Part shown: one piece after another, positions 19,075-26,822 of the stretch | Layout of the letters: each line of letters opens with the position of its first letter | Position numbering within the stretch: position 1 is the stretch's first letter | Assembly (NCBI RefSeq): GCF_042743185.1 | Contig: NZ_JBHYMS010000036.1 | Location: 1-64,000 of the forward strand | Length of the DNA: 64,000 nt | Reading direction: 5' to 3' | DNA from: Inquilinus sp042743185 | GTDB lineage: Bacteria; Pseudomonadota; Alphaproteobacteria; DSM-16000; Inquilinaceae | The notes under the pieces: model-generated | What the model was told of the DNA's origin: nothing | Seen by the model: only the letters and a program-made list of their open reading frames with translations | Database searches by the model: none | Made by a program: the position numbers and the translations under genes

Positions 19075-19790
19075 GCATCGCGCTCGACGTCCGCGGCCTC
19101 ACGGTCGCCTATGGCAGCATTGCCGCGGTGCGCGGCGCCAGCTTCCGGGTCGAGACCGGGGAGATCGCGACCATCATCGGCGCCAACGGCGCCGGCAAGA
19201 CCACCATCCTCAACGCGCTGTGCGGGCTGCGCGACGTCCGCGCCGGCTCGATCCGGCTCGGCGATCGGGACATCACCGCGCTGCCGCCGCATGCGCGGGT
19301 GCCGCTGGGGCTGGCCCAGGTGCCGGAGGGGCGCCGCCTGTTCGGCCGGATGACGGTGGCCGAGAACCTGGAGATCGGCGGCTACGCCCGGACCGACCGG
19401 GCCGCGATCGCGGCTGATCTCGACCGGGTGCTGGCGCTGTTCCCGCGGCTGCGCGAGCGCATCCGCCAGCTCGCCGGCACGCTGTCGGGCGGCGAGCAGC
19501 AGATGGTCGCGATGGGCCGGGCGCTGATGACGCGCCCCCGCCTGCTGCTGCTGGACGAGCCGACCATGGGGCTGGCGCCGCAGGTGGCGGAGCTGGTGCT
19601 CGACGCCGTCCGCGCCGTCAACGCCGACGGCGTCACCGTGCTGCTGGTCGAGCAGAACGCCTATCGCGCCCTGGAGATCGCGGACCGCGCCTTCGTCGTC
19701 GAATCCGGCGAGATCTCGCTCGAAGGCAGCGGGGTCGAGCTGATCGACCATCCGCGGGTGCGGACCGCCTATCTGGGGTATGACGCATGA
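19071..19790 (+). CDS. Branched-chain-type ABC transporter ATP-binding protein (LivF-like)
   Basis: A 239-residue ATPase, the usual LivF length. It has Walker A GANGAGKTT, VPEGRRLFGRMTVAENL (a LivF hallmark), signature LSGGEQQMVAMGRAL, Walker B LLLLDEPTMGLAP and H-loop LVEQNAYRAL, where LivF proteins normally carry Gln. It overlaps both neighbours by 4 bp (ATGA), completing the Liv importer. Confidence 0.95.
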   Translation: MSIALDVRGLTVAYGSIAAVRGASFRVETGEIATIIGANGAGKTTILNALCGLRDVRAGSIRLGDRDITALPPHARVPLGLAQVPEGRRLFGRMTVAENLEIGGYARTDRAAIAADLDRVLALFPRLRERIRQLAGTLSGGEQQMVAMGRALMTRPRLLLLDEPTMGLAPQVAELVLDAVRAVNADGVTVLLVEQNAYRALEIADRAFVVESGEISLEGSGVELIDHPRVRTAYLGYDA

Positions 19791-20296
19791 ATGCCCTCTC
19801 ACCCCACGCGGCCTTCGTCGGCCAGGATGATTTCCGCGCCGCGATGCGCGAGCTGGCCGGCGGCGTCGCCATCGTCACCACCGGCACGGGCGACGACCGG
19901 CGGGGGCTGACCGCGACCGCGGTCTGCTCGCTGTCGGCCGAGCCGCCGACGCTGCTGGCCTGCGTCAACCGTTCGGCCGAGAGCCACGCCGCGATCCTGC
20001 GGCACGGCGCCTTCTGCGTGAACCTGACCGCCGGCGAGCACCAGGCGCTGGCCGAACGCTTCGCCGGCCGGGCGGGGGTGCGCGGGGCCGAGCGGTTCGC
20101 GGCGGGGCAATGGATCACGCTGGCCACCGGCGCGCCGGTGCTCGCCGACGCGCCGGCCGCCTTCGACTGCACTGTGCTGGACGCGCTGGAGCGCGGCAGC
20201 CACACCATCTTCATCGGCGGGGTGAAGGCCGTGCATGTCACGCCGCGGCGGCCGGCGCTGGTCTACCGCTCCGGCCTGTTCGCCGCCCTGCCCTGA
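19787..20296 (+). CDS. Flavin reductase (HpaC/RutF-like)
   Basis: A 169-residue NAD(P)H:flavin oxidoreductase of the split-barrel flavin reductase family. Features are FRAAMRELAGGVAIVTT at the N-terminus, GLTATAVCSLSAEPPTLLACVN, FCVNLTAGEH and the C-terminal LVYRSGLFAAL. Such proteins supply reduced FMN/FAD to partner monooxygenases, which fits the two luciferase-like enzymes in the same cluster. It is coupled to the LivF-like gene by a 4-bp overlap. Confidence 0.93.
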   Translation: MNALSPHAAFVGQDDFRAAMRELAGGVAIVTTGTGDDRRGLTATAVCSLSAEPPTLLACVNRSAESHAAILRHGAFCVNLTAGEHQALAERFAGRAGVRGAERFAAGQWITLATGAPVLADAPAAFDCTVLDALERGSHTIFIGGVKAVHVTPRRPALVYRSGLFAALP

Positions 20297-20318
20297 TCCC
20301 GAACCGAAAGGAACTGCC

Positions 20319-21074
20319 ATGCCGACGCTCGACGGTCGCGTCGCCGTGATCACCGGGGCCGGGTCCGGCATCGGCCGGGCGATGGCGACGGCCTTCGTCG
20401 CCGCCGGTGCCCGGGTGCTGGCGGTGGACCTGTCGGCCGAAAGGCTGGCCGAGACCAGAGCGCATGCCGGCGATCCCGAGGCCCTCGAACCCCATGTCGC
20501 CGACGCCGCCGACGAGGCCGCGATCGCCGGCATGCTGGCGGCGGCCGATGCCCGGTTCGGCCCGATCGACATCCTGTGCAACAACGCCGGCATCCTCGAC
20601 CGCATGGCGCCGCTCGACGAGACCGACAACGCGCTGTGGCACCGCGTGGTCGGGGTCAACCTGACCGGCCCGTTCCTGGCCTGCCGCGCGGTGCTGCCGG
20701 GCATGCTGGCGCGCGGCCGCGGCGTCATCGTCAACACCTGCTCGATCGCCGGCCTGCTCGGCGGCCGGGCCGGCATCGCCTACACCGCGACCAAGCACGG
20801 TCTGCTCGGCCTGACCCGCAGCATCGCCGCGACCTATGGCGACCGCGGCATCCGCTGCAACGCCGTCTCGCCGGGGTCGGTGAGGACGGACCTCGCCGCC
20901 GGCGTCGAACCGTCCGCGGCAGGCTGGGCCTTGCGCCAGAAGGGGCTGGCGACGCGGCCGCCCCAGGCCGCGGCCGAGGAGATCGCGCCGGTCGCCGTGT
21001 TCCTGGCCTCGGACGAGGCGCGCTACGTCAACGGCGCCAACATCGTCGCCGATGCCGGCTGGACGGCCTACTGA
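20319..21074 (+). CDS. SDR-family oxidoreductase
   Basis: A 251-residue short-chain dehydrogenase with TGAGSGIG cofactor motif, CNNAG, catalytic Ser in NTCSIAG and YxxxK in AYTATKHG, and C-terminus VADAGWTAY. AAAGGAA upstream supports the ATG; the frame continues upstream but only as a shadow of the flavin reductase gene. It is the second SDR of the cluster, 22 bp after the flavin reductase. Confidence 0.93.
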   Translation: MPTLDGRVAVITGAGSGIGRAMATAFVAAGARVLAVDLSAERLAETRAHAGDPEALEPHVADAADEAAIAGMLAAADARFGPIDILCNNAGILDRMAPLDETDNALWHRVVGVNLTGPFLACRAVLPGMLARGRGVIVNTCSIAGLLGGRAGIAYTATKHGLLGLTRSIAATYGDRGIRCNAVSPGSVRTDLAAGVEPSAAGWALRQKGLATRPPQAAAEEIAPVAVFLASDEARYVNGANIVADAGWTAY

Positions 21075-21093
21075 GCGACCGAAGGGGAGGAGC

Positions 21094-21459
21094 ATGACAA
21101 TCAAGCGGCTGCAAACCGCCTATCACGTCGTCGCCGACATGCCTGGCGCGCGACGCTTCTACGAGGAGGTGCTCGGCCTCCGGCTCAAATTCGCCGATGG
21201 CGAGCGCTGGGCGCAGTACGATGCCGGCGGTGCGAATTTCGCGATCGGATCTCCGGCCGAGGGGCCGCCGGGAGCAGCGGGGGCGGTGATCGTGTTCGAG
21301 GTCGACTCGGTCGATGACTTCCGGGCCAGGGCTGCGGCCGCCGGCATCGAGATCCAGGGTGAGCGCGACATGGGCGGCCATGGCCGTGTCCTCACCCTGG
21401 CCGATCCCGAAGGCCATCCGATCCAGCTCTTCGAACGCGCACCGCAGGTGGGAGGATAG
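21094..21459 (+). CDS. VOC-family (glyoxalase/dioxygenase-like) protein
   Basis: A 121-residue single-module VOC protein. It begins TIKRLQTAYHVVADMPGARR and continues FYEEVLGLRL, with the C-terminal half ending in DPEGHPIQLFER. The His in the first strand and the Glu in the last strand are the usual metal ligands. GGGGAGG precedes the ATG. Isomerase, lyase or ring-cleavage roles are all possible; it belongs to the 12-22 kb catabolic operon. Confidence 0.87.
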   Translation: MTIKRLQTAYHVVADMPGARRFYEEVLGLRLKFADGERWAQYDAGGANFAIGSPAEGPPGAAGAVIVFEVDSVDDFRARAAAAGIEIQGERDMGGHGRVLTLADPEGHPIQLFERAPQVGG

Positions 21460-21465
21460 CCACAG

Positions 21466-22290
21466 ATGGCGACTGAGGAGGCCGGCGAGGCCGTGGGGAT
21501 CATCGGCGTCGGCGGGCTTGCGGGCTTCGTCGTCGAGGGGCTGCGGGCGGGCGGCGACAACCGGCCCGTCATGCTGTCGCCGCGGAACGCTGTGCAGGCC
21601 GAGCGGCTGGCACGGCGCTTCGGCTGCACGGTCGCGGCGGACAACCAGGAGGTGGTTGACAGCACCGGGATCGTGATCGTGGCGACGCGGCCGCCGGACA
21701 CGCTGGCCGCGATCGAGGCCCTGCGTTGGAGCGACCGGCATCTGCTGGTCAACGTGGCGGCCGGGGTCCCCCTGGCGATGATCGGCAGCCGCGGCGGCGC
21801 GGCCAGGCTGGTCCGGGCGATGCCGATCGCCTCCAGTGCGATCGGTGCCGGCGTGACCGCGATCCATCCTCCCGATCCCAGGGCCGAGCGGCTGTTCGCC
21901 GCGCTGGGGCGCGTCATCCCGCTCCTCGAGGAAGAACAGTTCACCGCGGCCACAGCGGTGTCCTGCTCCCATCTCTGGCTATACGGGCTGATGGACGCGA
22001 TGGTCCAGGCGGGTAGGGCGGGTGGACTGCCGACTCGGGCGGCGGTGGATTTGGTGGCGGGCTATGCCGGGGCAGCCGCCGCGATGGTGCTGGCCGGAGA
22101 TCGGACGGCGCCGGTCAGGGCTCCACTCGATGCTCATCGGAAGGCGGGGAGTCTGACGGGACGAGGGTTGGAGGTTCTGGAGGCAGCCCGGGCATTCGAG
22201 GCTTGGCAGGCGGCGATATCAGCCGCCATTCCTCATCCGCCGTGTCGCTTGGATACCGCAGCCCCTTGCGCCGATACTGCGGCCGGGTGA
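21466..22290 (+). CDS. Pyrroline-5-carboxylate reductase-like protein (ProC family)
   Basis: A 274-residue NAD(P)-binding protein with the ProC layout. The Rossmann motif is GIIGVGGLAG, then VNVAAGVPLAMIGS and LVRAMPI, and a helical dimerisation domain with the AMVQAGRAGGLPTRAAVDLV segment. The ATG follows the VOC stop by 6 bp, with GGAGGAT upstream. The last ~20 codons overlap, on the other strand, a fragment of an IS5-type transposase. The natural C-terminus may therefore have been replaced by an insertion and later deletion. The role in the cluster is unknown; imine reduction is plausible. Confidence 0.8.
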   Translation: MATEEAGEAVGIIGVGGLAGFVVEGLRAGGDNRPVMLSPRNAVQAERLARRFGCTVAADNQEVVDSTGIVIVATRPPDTLAAIEALRWSDRHLLVNVAAGVPLAMIGSRGGAARLVRAMPIASSAIGAGVTAIHPPDPRAERLFAALGRVIPLLEEEQFTAATAVSCSHLWLYGLMDAMVQAGRAGGLPTRAAVDLVAGYAGAAAAMVLAGDRTAPVRAPLDAHRKAGSLTGRGLEVLEAARAFEAWQAAISAAIPHPPCRLDTAAPCADTAAG

Positions 22291-22306
22291 TCTCAGTCCA
22301 GACCAT
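22202..22306 (-). pseudogene. IS5-family transposase N-terminal remnant
   Basis: The minus strand encodes about 35 residues starting at an ATG at 22306: MVWTEITRPQYRRKGLRYPS, then DTADEEWRLISPPAK. This is the start of IS5-type transposases (YxRxGLRYxSDxTDxEWxLIxPxLPPA). Homology stops abruptly near 22205, where the sequence becomes the 3' end of the ProC-like gene, and the catalytic DDE part is missing. No clear terminal inverted repeat was found. It is a decayed insertion sequence end. Confidence 0.75.
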
Positions 22307-22357
22307 CTTGTGCTTCGTCGTCGCTCGCAACCACGACCGAATCACAACCGACTGATA

Positions 22358-23149
22358 TCACTCAACTCCTTTCGGGTCAGGCGCTAGCCCGGCCATCGGC
22401 TTGACGACATAGCCGGCCCCGGTAAGGCGGCGCTTCACCGCCCGCGCCATCGCGACAGCACCAGCGGTGTCTCCGTGCACACAGACCGTATCGGCACGAG
22501 CGGGGATACGCTTGCCGTTGATCGAGACGATCTCGCCGCTTTCGACGATCCGCAGGACGCGCTCGGCGGCGGCTTCGGCATCATGCAGCACCGAGCCCGG
22601 CAGCTTGCGCGAGGCGAGATTGCCGTTGTCCGCATAGGCGCGGTCGGCATAGATCTCGCGGGCGAGCCGCAGCCCGGCCTCCTCGCCGGCCCGTTCGGTC
22701 GGCAGGCCGGGCATCACCACGAAGATGAAGTCGGGGTCCACGGCCTTGATGGCCCGGGCCACGGCGCGGGCGAGACCGATGTCCTCATTCGCCATGTTGC
22801 CGAGCGAGCCATGCGTCTTCACGTGGCCGAGGCGGCTGCCCTGGGCATGGGCGAGGGCCTGCAGCGCGCCGATCTGATAGATCAACTGCTTCTCGATCTC
22901 GTCGGGGCTCTGGCCGAGGATGGGCCGGCGGCCGAAGCCCCACAGGTCCATGAAGCTCGGATGCGCCCCCGCGCCGACGCCGCGGGCCTTGGCCTGTGCG
23001 AGCGTACGGTCCATCACCAGCGGATCGCCGGCGTGGAAACCGCAGGCGATGTTGGCCGAGGTCACGATCTCCAGCATCGCCGCATCGTCGCCCATCTCCC
23101 AGGCGCCGAAAGCCTCCCCCATGTCGCAGTTGAGGTCGATGGTCTTCAT
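22358..23149 (-). CDS. pxpA: 5-oxoprolinase subunit PxpA (LamB/YcsF family)
   Basis: A 263-residue protein of the LamB/YcsF family, the 5-oxoprolinase A subunit that opens 5-oxoproline together with PxpB and PxpC. The family start KTIDLNCDMGEAFG is intact, followed by SANIACGFHAGDP, GVGAGAHPSF, KTHGSLGNMA (usually KPHGALYN) and VCVHGDTAGAV. The start overlaps the PxpC stop by 4 bp, so pxpB-pxpC-pxpA is one operon with pxpA last. Confidence 0.95.
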   Translation of the reverse strand: MKTIDLNCDMGEAFGAWEMGDDAAMLEIVTSANIACGFHAGDPLVMDRTLAQAKARGVGAGAHPSFMDLWGFGRRPILGQSPDEIEKQLIYQIGALQALAHAQGSRLGHVKTHGSLGNMANEDIGLARAVARAIKAVDPDFIFVVMPGLPTERAGEEAGLRLAREIYADRAYADNGNLASRKLPGSVLHDAEAAAERVLRIVESGEIVSINGKRIPARADTVCVHGDTAGAVAMARAVKRRLTGAGYVVKPMAGLAPDPKGVE

Positions 23150-24195
23150 GGTCGCTCCACTCCCTGAGGCCCCGGCTCGATCGCCGAGCAGACGCCGCTG
23201 ACGAGGTTGTGTGCGAGCAGGTGCTCGCTCGAGAGCCCGGCGCCGCCTTCGGACGCCTCGCACATGTGGCCGGTCATCGCCGCGATCAGCTCCTCATGCG
23301 CCCGCGCCGCCGCCGCGGCGTCTTCCACGGAGACGTGGGCGAAGCGCAGCAGGTCGCCGGACCGTTTCTGGCCGAGCCGCCAGAGATCCGGGCCGATGAC
23401 CGTGGCGATCTTCGGATAGCCGCCCGTGGTCTGCCGGTCCGCCAGCAGGATCAGCGGACGGCCGTTGCCCGGCACCTGGATGCTGCCGTTCATGACGCCG
23501 TCCGACACGATGTTGAACCCGCTTGCATGCTCGATCGCGGGGCCGTCGAGCTGCGCGCCCATGCGATCGGCCTTGTCGGTCACGCGATACTCCGAGGACA
23601 GGAAGGTCGCGATGCCGGCCGGTGTGAAACAGTCGTCCTGCGGGCCCATCACGACGCGCAGGGGGCCGGCGTCCTTCGGCCGGTGCTCGGGCGCCAGCGA
23701 CAGCAGCGGCGCCGGGGGCGCGCCGCGCAGCGGCAGGCGGTCGCCGCCGCGCAGCGCCCGGCCGTCCAGCCCTCCGATCGCCGAGCGCGAATGGGTGGAG
23801 AGGCTGCCCAGCGTGGCCGGAACCGCGAAGCCGCCGGCGAGGGCGAGATAGGCCCGCAGACCGCTGCGGGCGGTGCCGATCTCGATCCTGTCTCCTGGTC
23901 GAAGCCCATGGGCTCGCCAAGTCGCGGCAGGCCGGCCGTTGATGCCGAGCGGCATGTCCGCACCGGCGAGCGCGAGGCGGCAGGGGCCGCCTTCGATCGT
24001 GGCGGCGAGTCCCGTCATGGTGAGCTCGATCACCGCCGTGCCGCGCGGGTTGCCGACCAGGAGATTGGCGGTCTGCATGGCGAGGGTGTCCATGGCCCCG
24101 GAGGCCGAGATGCCGAAGCGCTGGTAGCCGAAGCGGCCGTTGTCCTGCAGGCTGGAGAACAGGCCGGGCCGGTCGATGACGAGCTGTGCGCCCAT
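23146..24195 (-). CDS. pxpC: 5-oxoprolinase subunit PxpC (biotin-dependent carboxyltransferase-like)
   Basis: A 349-residue member of the KipA/AHS2 family. Segments include the GLFSSLQDNGRFGYQRFGIS start, GAMDTLAMQTANLLVGN, VVMGPQDDCFT and the DRQTTGGYPKIATVI hallmark near residue 270. The N-terminal Met chosen gives the usual start; it shares one base with the pxpB stop (TGATG). The C-terminus is slightly longer than usual and variable. Confidence 0.95.
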   Translation of the reverse strand: MGAQLVIDRPGLFSSLQDNGRFGYQRFGISASGAMDTLAMQTANLLVGNPRGTAVIELTMTGLAATIEGGPCRLALAGADMPLGINGRPAATWRAHGLRPGDRIEIGTARSGLRAYLALAGGFAVPATLGSLSTHSRSAIGGLDGRALRGGDRLPLRGAPPAPLLSLAPEHRPKDAGPLRVVMGPQDDCFTPAGIATFLSSEYRVTDKADRMGAQLDGPAIEHASGFNIVSDGVMNGSIQVPGNGRPLILLADRQTTGGYPKIATVIGPDLWRLGQKRSGDLLRFAHVSVEDAAAAARAHEELIAAMTGHMCEASEGGAGLSSEHLLAHNLVSGVCSAIEPGPQGVERP

Positions 24196-24935
24196 CACGC
24201 AGCGTCCCATTGCGCAACGATCTCCCCAGCCTCTGCCGCCTTGCACAGGTCTCGGTATTCGGCGGGTGAGACGGGCGCGAACCGGATCGCGTCTCCGGCG
24301 GTGAACAGGAAGGGACGGTCGGTCCGCCGTGGATCATAGGACCGCACCGGTGTCTGGCCGAGCAGGTGCCAGCCGCTCGGGATCTCCATCGGTGGCGAGA
24401 CGGCCGTCTGGCGGCCGCCGATCGAGACGCTGCGCGGCGGCGTCTTCAGGCGGGGATCCGTCCTGCGGCTGGTATGCAGCGCCTCCGGCAACCCGCCGAG
24501 ATAGGCGAAGCCGGGGGCGAAGCCGATCATGTAGACGCGGTACTCCGCTCCCGAATGGAGCGCGACCACGTCCTCCGCGGCCATTCCATGAGTGCGGGCG
24601 ACGTGGTCGAGATCGACGCCATGTTCGCCGCCGTACAGCACCGGCACGCGCCAGAAGCCGCGGCGTCCGCTCGCCGTCTCGGGCGGAGGCCAGAGGGAGA
24701 GCACCGCCGCGCACAGCTCCTGCCGGGCGATGAGGAGCGGATCGAACAGGATGAGCAGCGACCGATAGGTCGGCACCACCTCGCGCACGCCGGGCAGCGC
24801 CAGGGACTCCACGGCGTGGGCGAAGGCGATCACCTGCCGGTTCATCCGCTCGTCGATGTCGTCGCCGACCTCGACGACGAGGCCGCCATCGCCGGCATCC
24901 AGCAGGCGCGGCGAGGCGGGCTGCTCAATTCGCAT
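24195..24935 (-). CDS. pxpB: 5-oxoprolinase subunit PxpB (KipI/AHS1 family)
   Basis: A 246-residue protein of the KipI/AHS1 family. The hallmark segments are YMIGFAPGFAYLGGLPEALH, the RLKTPPRSVSIGG segment and SGWHLLGQTPVRSYDP. The start MRIEQPASPRLLDAGDGGLV matches where the family's first strand begins; upstream in-frame codons add no homology. It is the first gene of the pxp operon, divergent from the Bat-type cluster across a 292-bp gap. Confidence 0.94.
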   Translation of the reverse strand: MRIEQPASPRLLDAGDGGLVVEVGDDIDERMNRQVIAFAHAVESLALPGVREVVPTYRSLLILFDPLLIARQELCAAVLSLWPPPETASGRRGFWRVPVLYGGEHGVDLDHVARTHGMAAEDVVALHSGAEYRVYMIGFAPGFAYLGGLPEALHTSRRTDPRLKTPPRSVSIGGRQTAVSPPMEIPSGWHLLGQTPVRSYDPRRTDRPFLFTAGDAIRFAPVSPAEYRDLCKAAEAGEIVAQWDAA

Positions 24936-25227
24936 GCACAATCTTCCATCGATCACGTCGTCCCGGCCCCATTGCCAGATGCGTGCCAGCCGGCGGGCCA
25001 CACCGGCACAGCGCTCCGCCACCATGCCGTCCGTCGTCCATCATCCCTTTGCGGGCCTCGCTTTCGCCTGCCTCACCGCGACCGATGTCCGAGGGCCGGA
25101 CCATCGCCCCAGCGGTGCCGCACCGCTGGGGCGACCCTGCCGTGACGCTGCTGGACCGTGCCGTTTCGCTCTGGGCAGCGCATCGCCGCGACCGGCGTGC
25201 AGCCCTCGGCGCGGTGGAGAGAGCGGC
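24936..25227. promoter_or_regulatory. Divergent intergenic region, pxpB / Bat-type cluster
   Basis: A 292-bp gap that must hold the pxp promoter and probably the promoter of the Bat-type genes. A short plus-strand frame from about 25085 ends with a TGA overlapping the ATG at 25228 (ATGA). This could be a tiny coupled leader or the tail of a lost upstream gene. Its product has no recognisable domain, so it is not called as a gene. Confidence 0.4.
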
Positions 25228-26160
25228 ATGATCGACGTCCTCGCCCCGTTCCATCTCCTGCGGCCCTGGGCGCTGCTGGCCCTGCTGCCCGCCTTTGCCC
25301 TATGGTGGCTGGAGCGGCGGCGCGCCGACCCCGCGCTGCGCTGGCGCCGGGCGATCGACCCGGAGCTGCTGCGCCACCTGCTGGTGCGGCCGGAAGGCGC
25401 GTCGCGGCTGATCCCGGCCGATCTCCTGCTCGCCGCCTGGGTCATCGCGACGATCGCGCTGGCGGGCCCGAGCTGGCGGCAGGAGCCGTCGCCCTTCGCC
25501 GATGCCCAGCCGCCCGCCGTCATCGTGCTGCGCGTCACCCCCTCCATGGCCACCGCCGACGTGCCGCCGACGCGGCTGGAGCGGGCGCAGCAGAAGATCG
25601 CGGATCTGGTCGGGCTGCGCGAAGGCGCCGCGACCGGCCTCGTCGCCTATAGCGGCTCGGCCCATCTGGTGCTGCCGCCGACCGCCGACGGCAGCGTCGT
25701 CGCGGCCATGGCCGGGGCGCTGGCGCCGGAGGTGATGCCGCGCGAGGGCGACGCCCTGGCTGACGCGGTCGCCCTGGCCGGGCAGGTGCTGGCCGAAGGC
25801 GGGCGGGGCGGGTCGATCCTGGTGCTGGCCGACACCGTCGCCCCGGACCAGCTCTCGGCGCTACAAGACCGGGCCCCGCCCGGCGTCCCTGTGCTGCTCC
25901 TGCCGGTGGTGCCGCCGGCCCAGGGCGGCGCCGACCGGGCCTTGTCCGATGCCGCCGCCGCCCTGGATGCGGCCACGATCGGCCTGACCGTCGACACCGC
26001 CGATGTCCAGGCCATCGCCCGCCGCATGGCCCGGGCCGCCCCGGTCGGGACGGTCGCGGGCGAGGGACGGCGCTGGGAAGAGGCCGGCTTCTGGCTGGTG
26101 CCGGTGCTGGCGCTGTTCGTGCTGGGCTGGTTCCGGCGCGGCTGGGGGCTGCGCGCATGA
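25228..26160 (+). CDS. VWA-domain protein, BatB-like, degenerate MIDAS
   Basis: A 310-residue membrane protein of the Bat (aerotolerance-type) VWA group. Two N-terminal helices (residues about 10-25 and 68-82), a periplasmic VWA domain (about 95-275) and a C-terminal helix are visible. The region VPPTRLERAQQKIADLV, then GLVAYSGSAHLVLP, is diagnostic. The metal site DxSxS is changed: the equivalent positions are R102, T104 and S106 in LRVTPSM, so metal-dependent adhesion is doubtful. GGAGAGAG precedes the ATG. It is coupled by 4 bp to the TPR gene. Confidence 0.85.
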   Translation: MIDVLAPFHLLRPWALLALLPAFALWWLERRRADPALRWRRAIDPELLRHLLVRPEGASRLIPADLLLAAWVIATIALAGPSWRQEPSPFADAQPPAVIVLRVTPSMATADVPPTRLERAQQKIADLVGLREGAATGLVAYSGSAHLVLPPTADGSVVAAMAGALAPEVMPREGDALADAVALAGQVLAEGGRGGSILVLADTVAPDQLSALQDRAPPGVPVLLLPVVPPAQGGADRALSDAAAALDAATIGLTVDTADVQAIARRMARAAPVGTVAGEGRRWEEAGFWLVPVLALFVLGWFRRGWGLRA

Positions 26161-26822
26161 GGGCGGCGCTCCACAAGACGGCCGCGGTGGCGGGACGGCA
26201 TCCGCTGGCGCTGATCGGCTTCGCCCTGGCGGTTGCCCTGGCCGTGACCGGCAGCCGCGCGGGCTGGCTCGCGCTCTGGCTGACGCCCGACCAGCAGGGG
26301 CGCTGGCTGATGGAGCGGCAGCGCTATGCCGAGGCGACCGAAGCGTTCCAGGATCCGATGTGGCGCGGCGCGGCGCTGATGCGGGCCGGGCAGTTCAAGG
26401 AGGCCGCGGTCGGGTTCGGCGGGCTGGACACGGCCGAAGCCGCCTACGACCAGGGCAACGTGCTCGTCATGCTCGGGAAGTACGAGGATGCGGTCGGGCG
26501 CTATGACCGCGCCCTGGCGCTTCGCCCGGGCTGGGACGACGCGGTCGCGAACCGGAGGCTGGCGCAGCTCCGGGCCGAGCGGCTGAAGACCGAGGGCGGC
26601 GACGAGACGGGCGGGCAGGTCGCTGCCGACCAGATCGTGATCGAGCCGGGCAAGAAGGGCGGGGAAGCGGCGGACCAGGAACAGGGCGGCGGTGCGCCGA
26701 TGAGCGACGCCGACATCCGCGCCCTGTGGCTCAGGCGCGTGCAGACGCGGCCCGGCGATTTCCTGCGGGCGAAATTCGCCTACCAGCTGCAGATCTCCGG
26801 GGCGCCGGGAGGGACGCCGTGA
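26157..26822 (+). CDS. Membrane-anchored TPR protein (BatB/BatC-type partner)
   Basis: A 221-residue protein with one N-terminal membrane helix (residues about 18-40) and TPR-like helices at about 50-135 (RYAEATEAFQDPMWRGAALM, YDQGNVLVMLGKYEDAVGRY, DRALALRPGWDDA). A charged, flexible segment follows (about 145-185). In Bat clusters the TPR part is often fused to the second VWA protein; here it is a separate gene overlapping both neighbours by 4 bp. It is presumably a periplasmic scaffold for the VWA and BatD proteins. Confidence 0.8.
   Translation: MRAALHKTAAVAGRHPLALIGFALAVALAVTGSRAGWLALWLTPDQQGRWLMERQRYAEATEAFQDPMWRGAALMRAGQFKEAAVGFGGLDTAEAAYDQGNVLVMLGKYEDAVGRYDRALALRPGWDDAVANRRLAQLRAERLKTEGGDETGGQVAADQIVIEPGKKGGEAADQEQGGGAPMSDADIRALWLRRVQTRPGDFLRAKFAYQLQISGAPGGTP

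Noticed and set aside
24983..25231. Small plus-strand frame whose stop overlaps the VWA gene start
   Set aside because: No recognisable domain, no good ribosome site and Pro/Arg-rich content; the ATGA overlap alone is not enough. It could be the tail of a lost gene.
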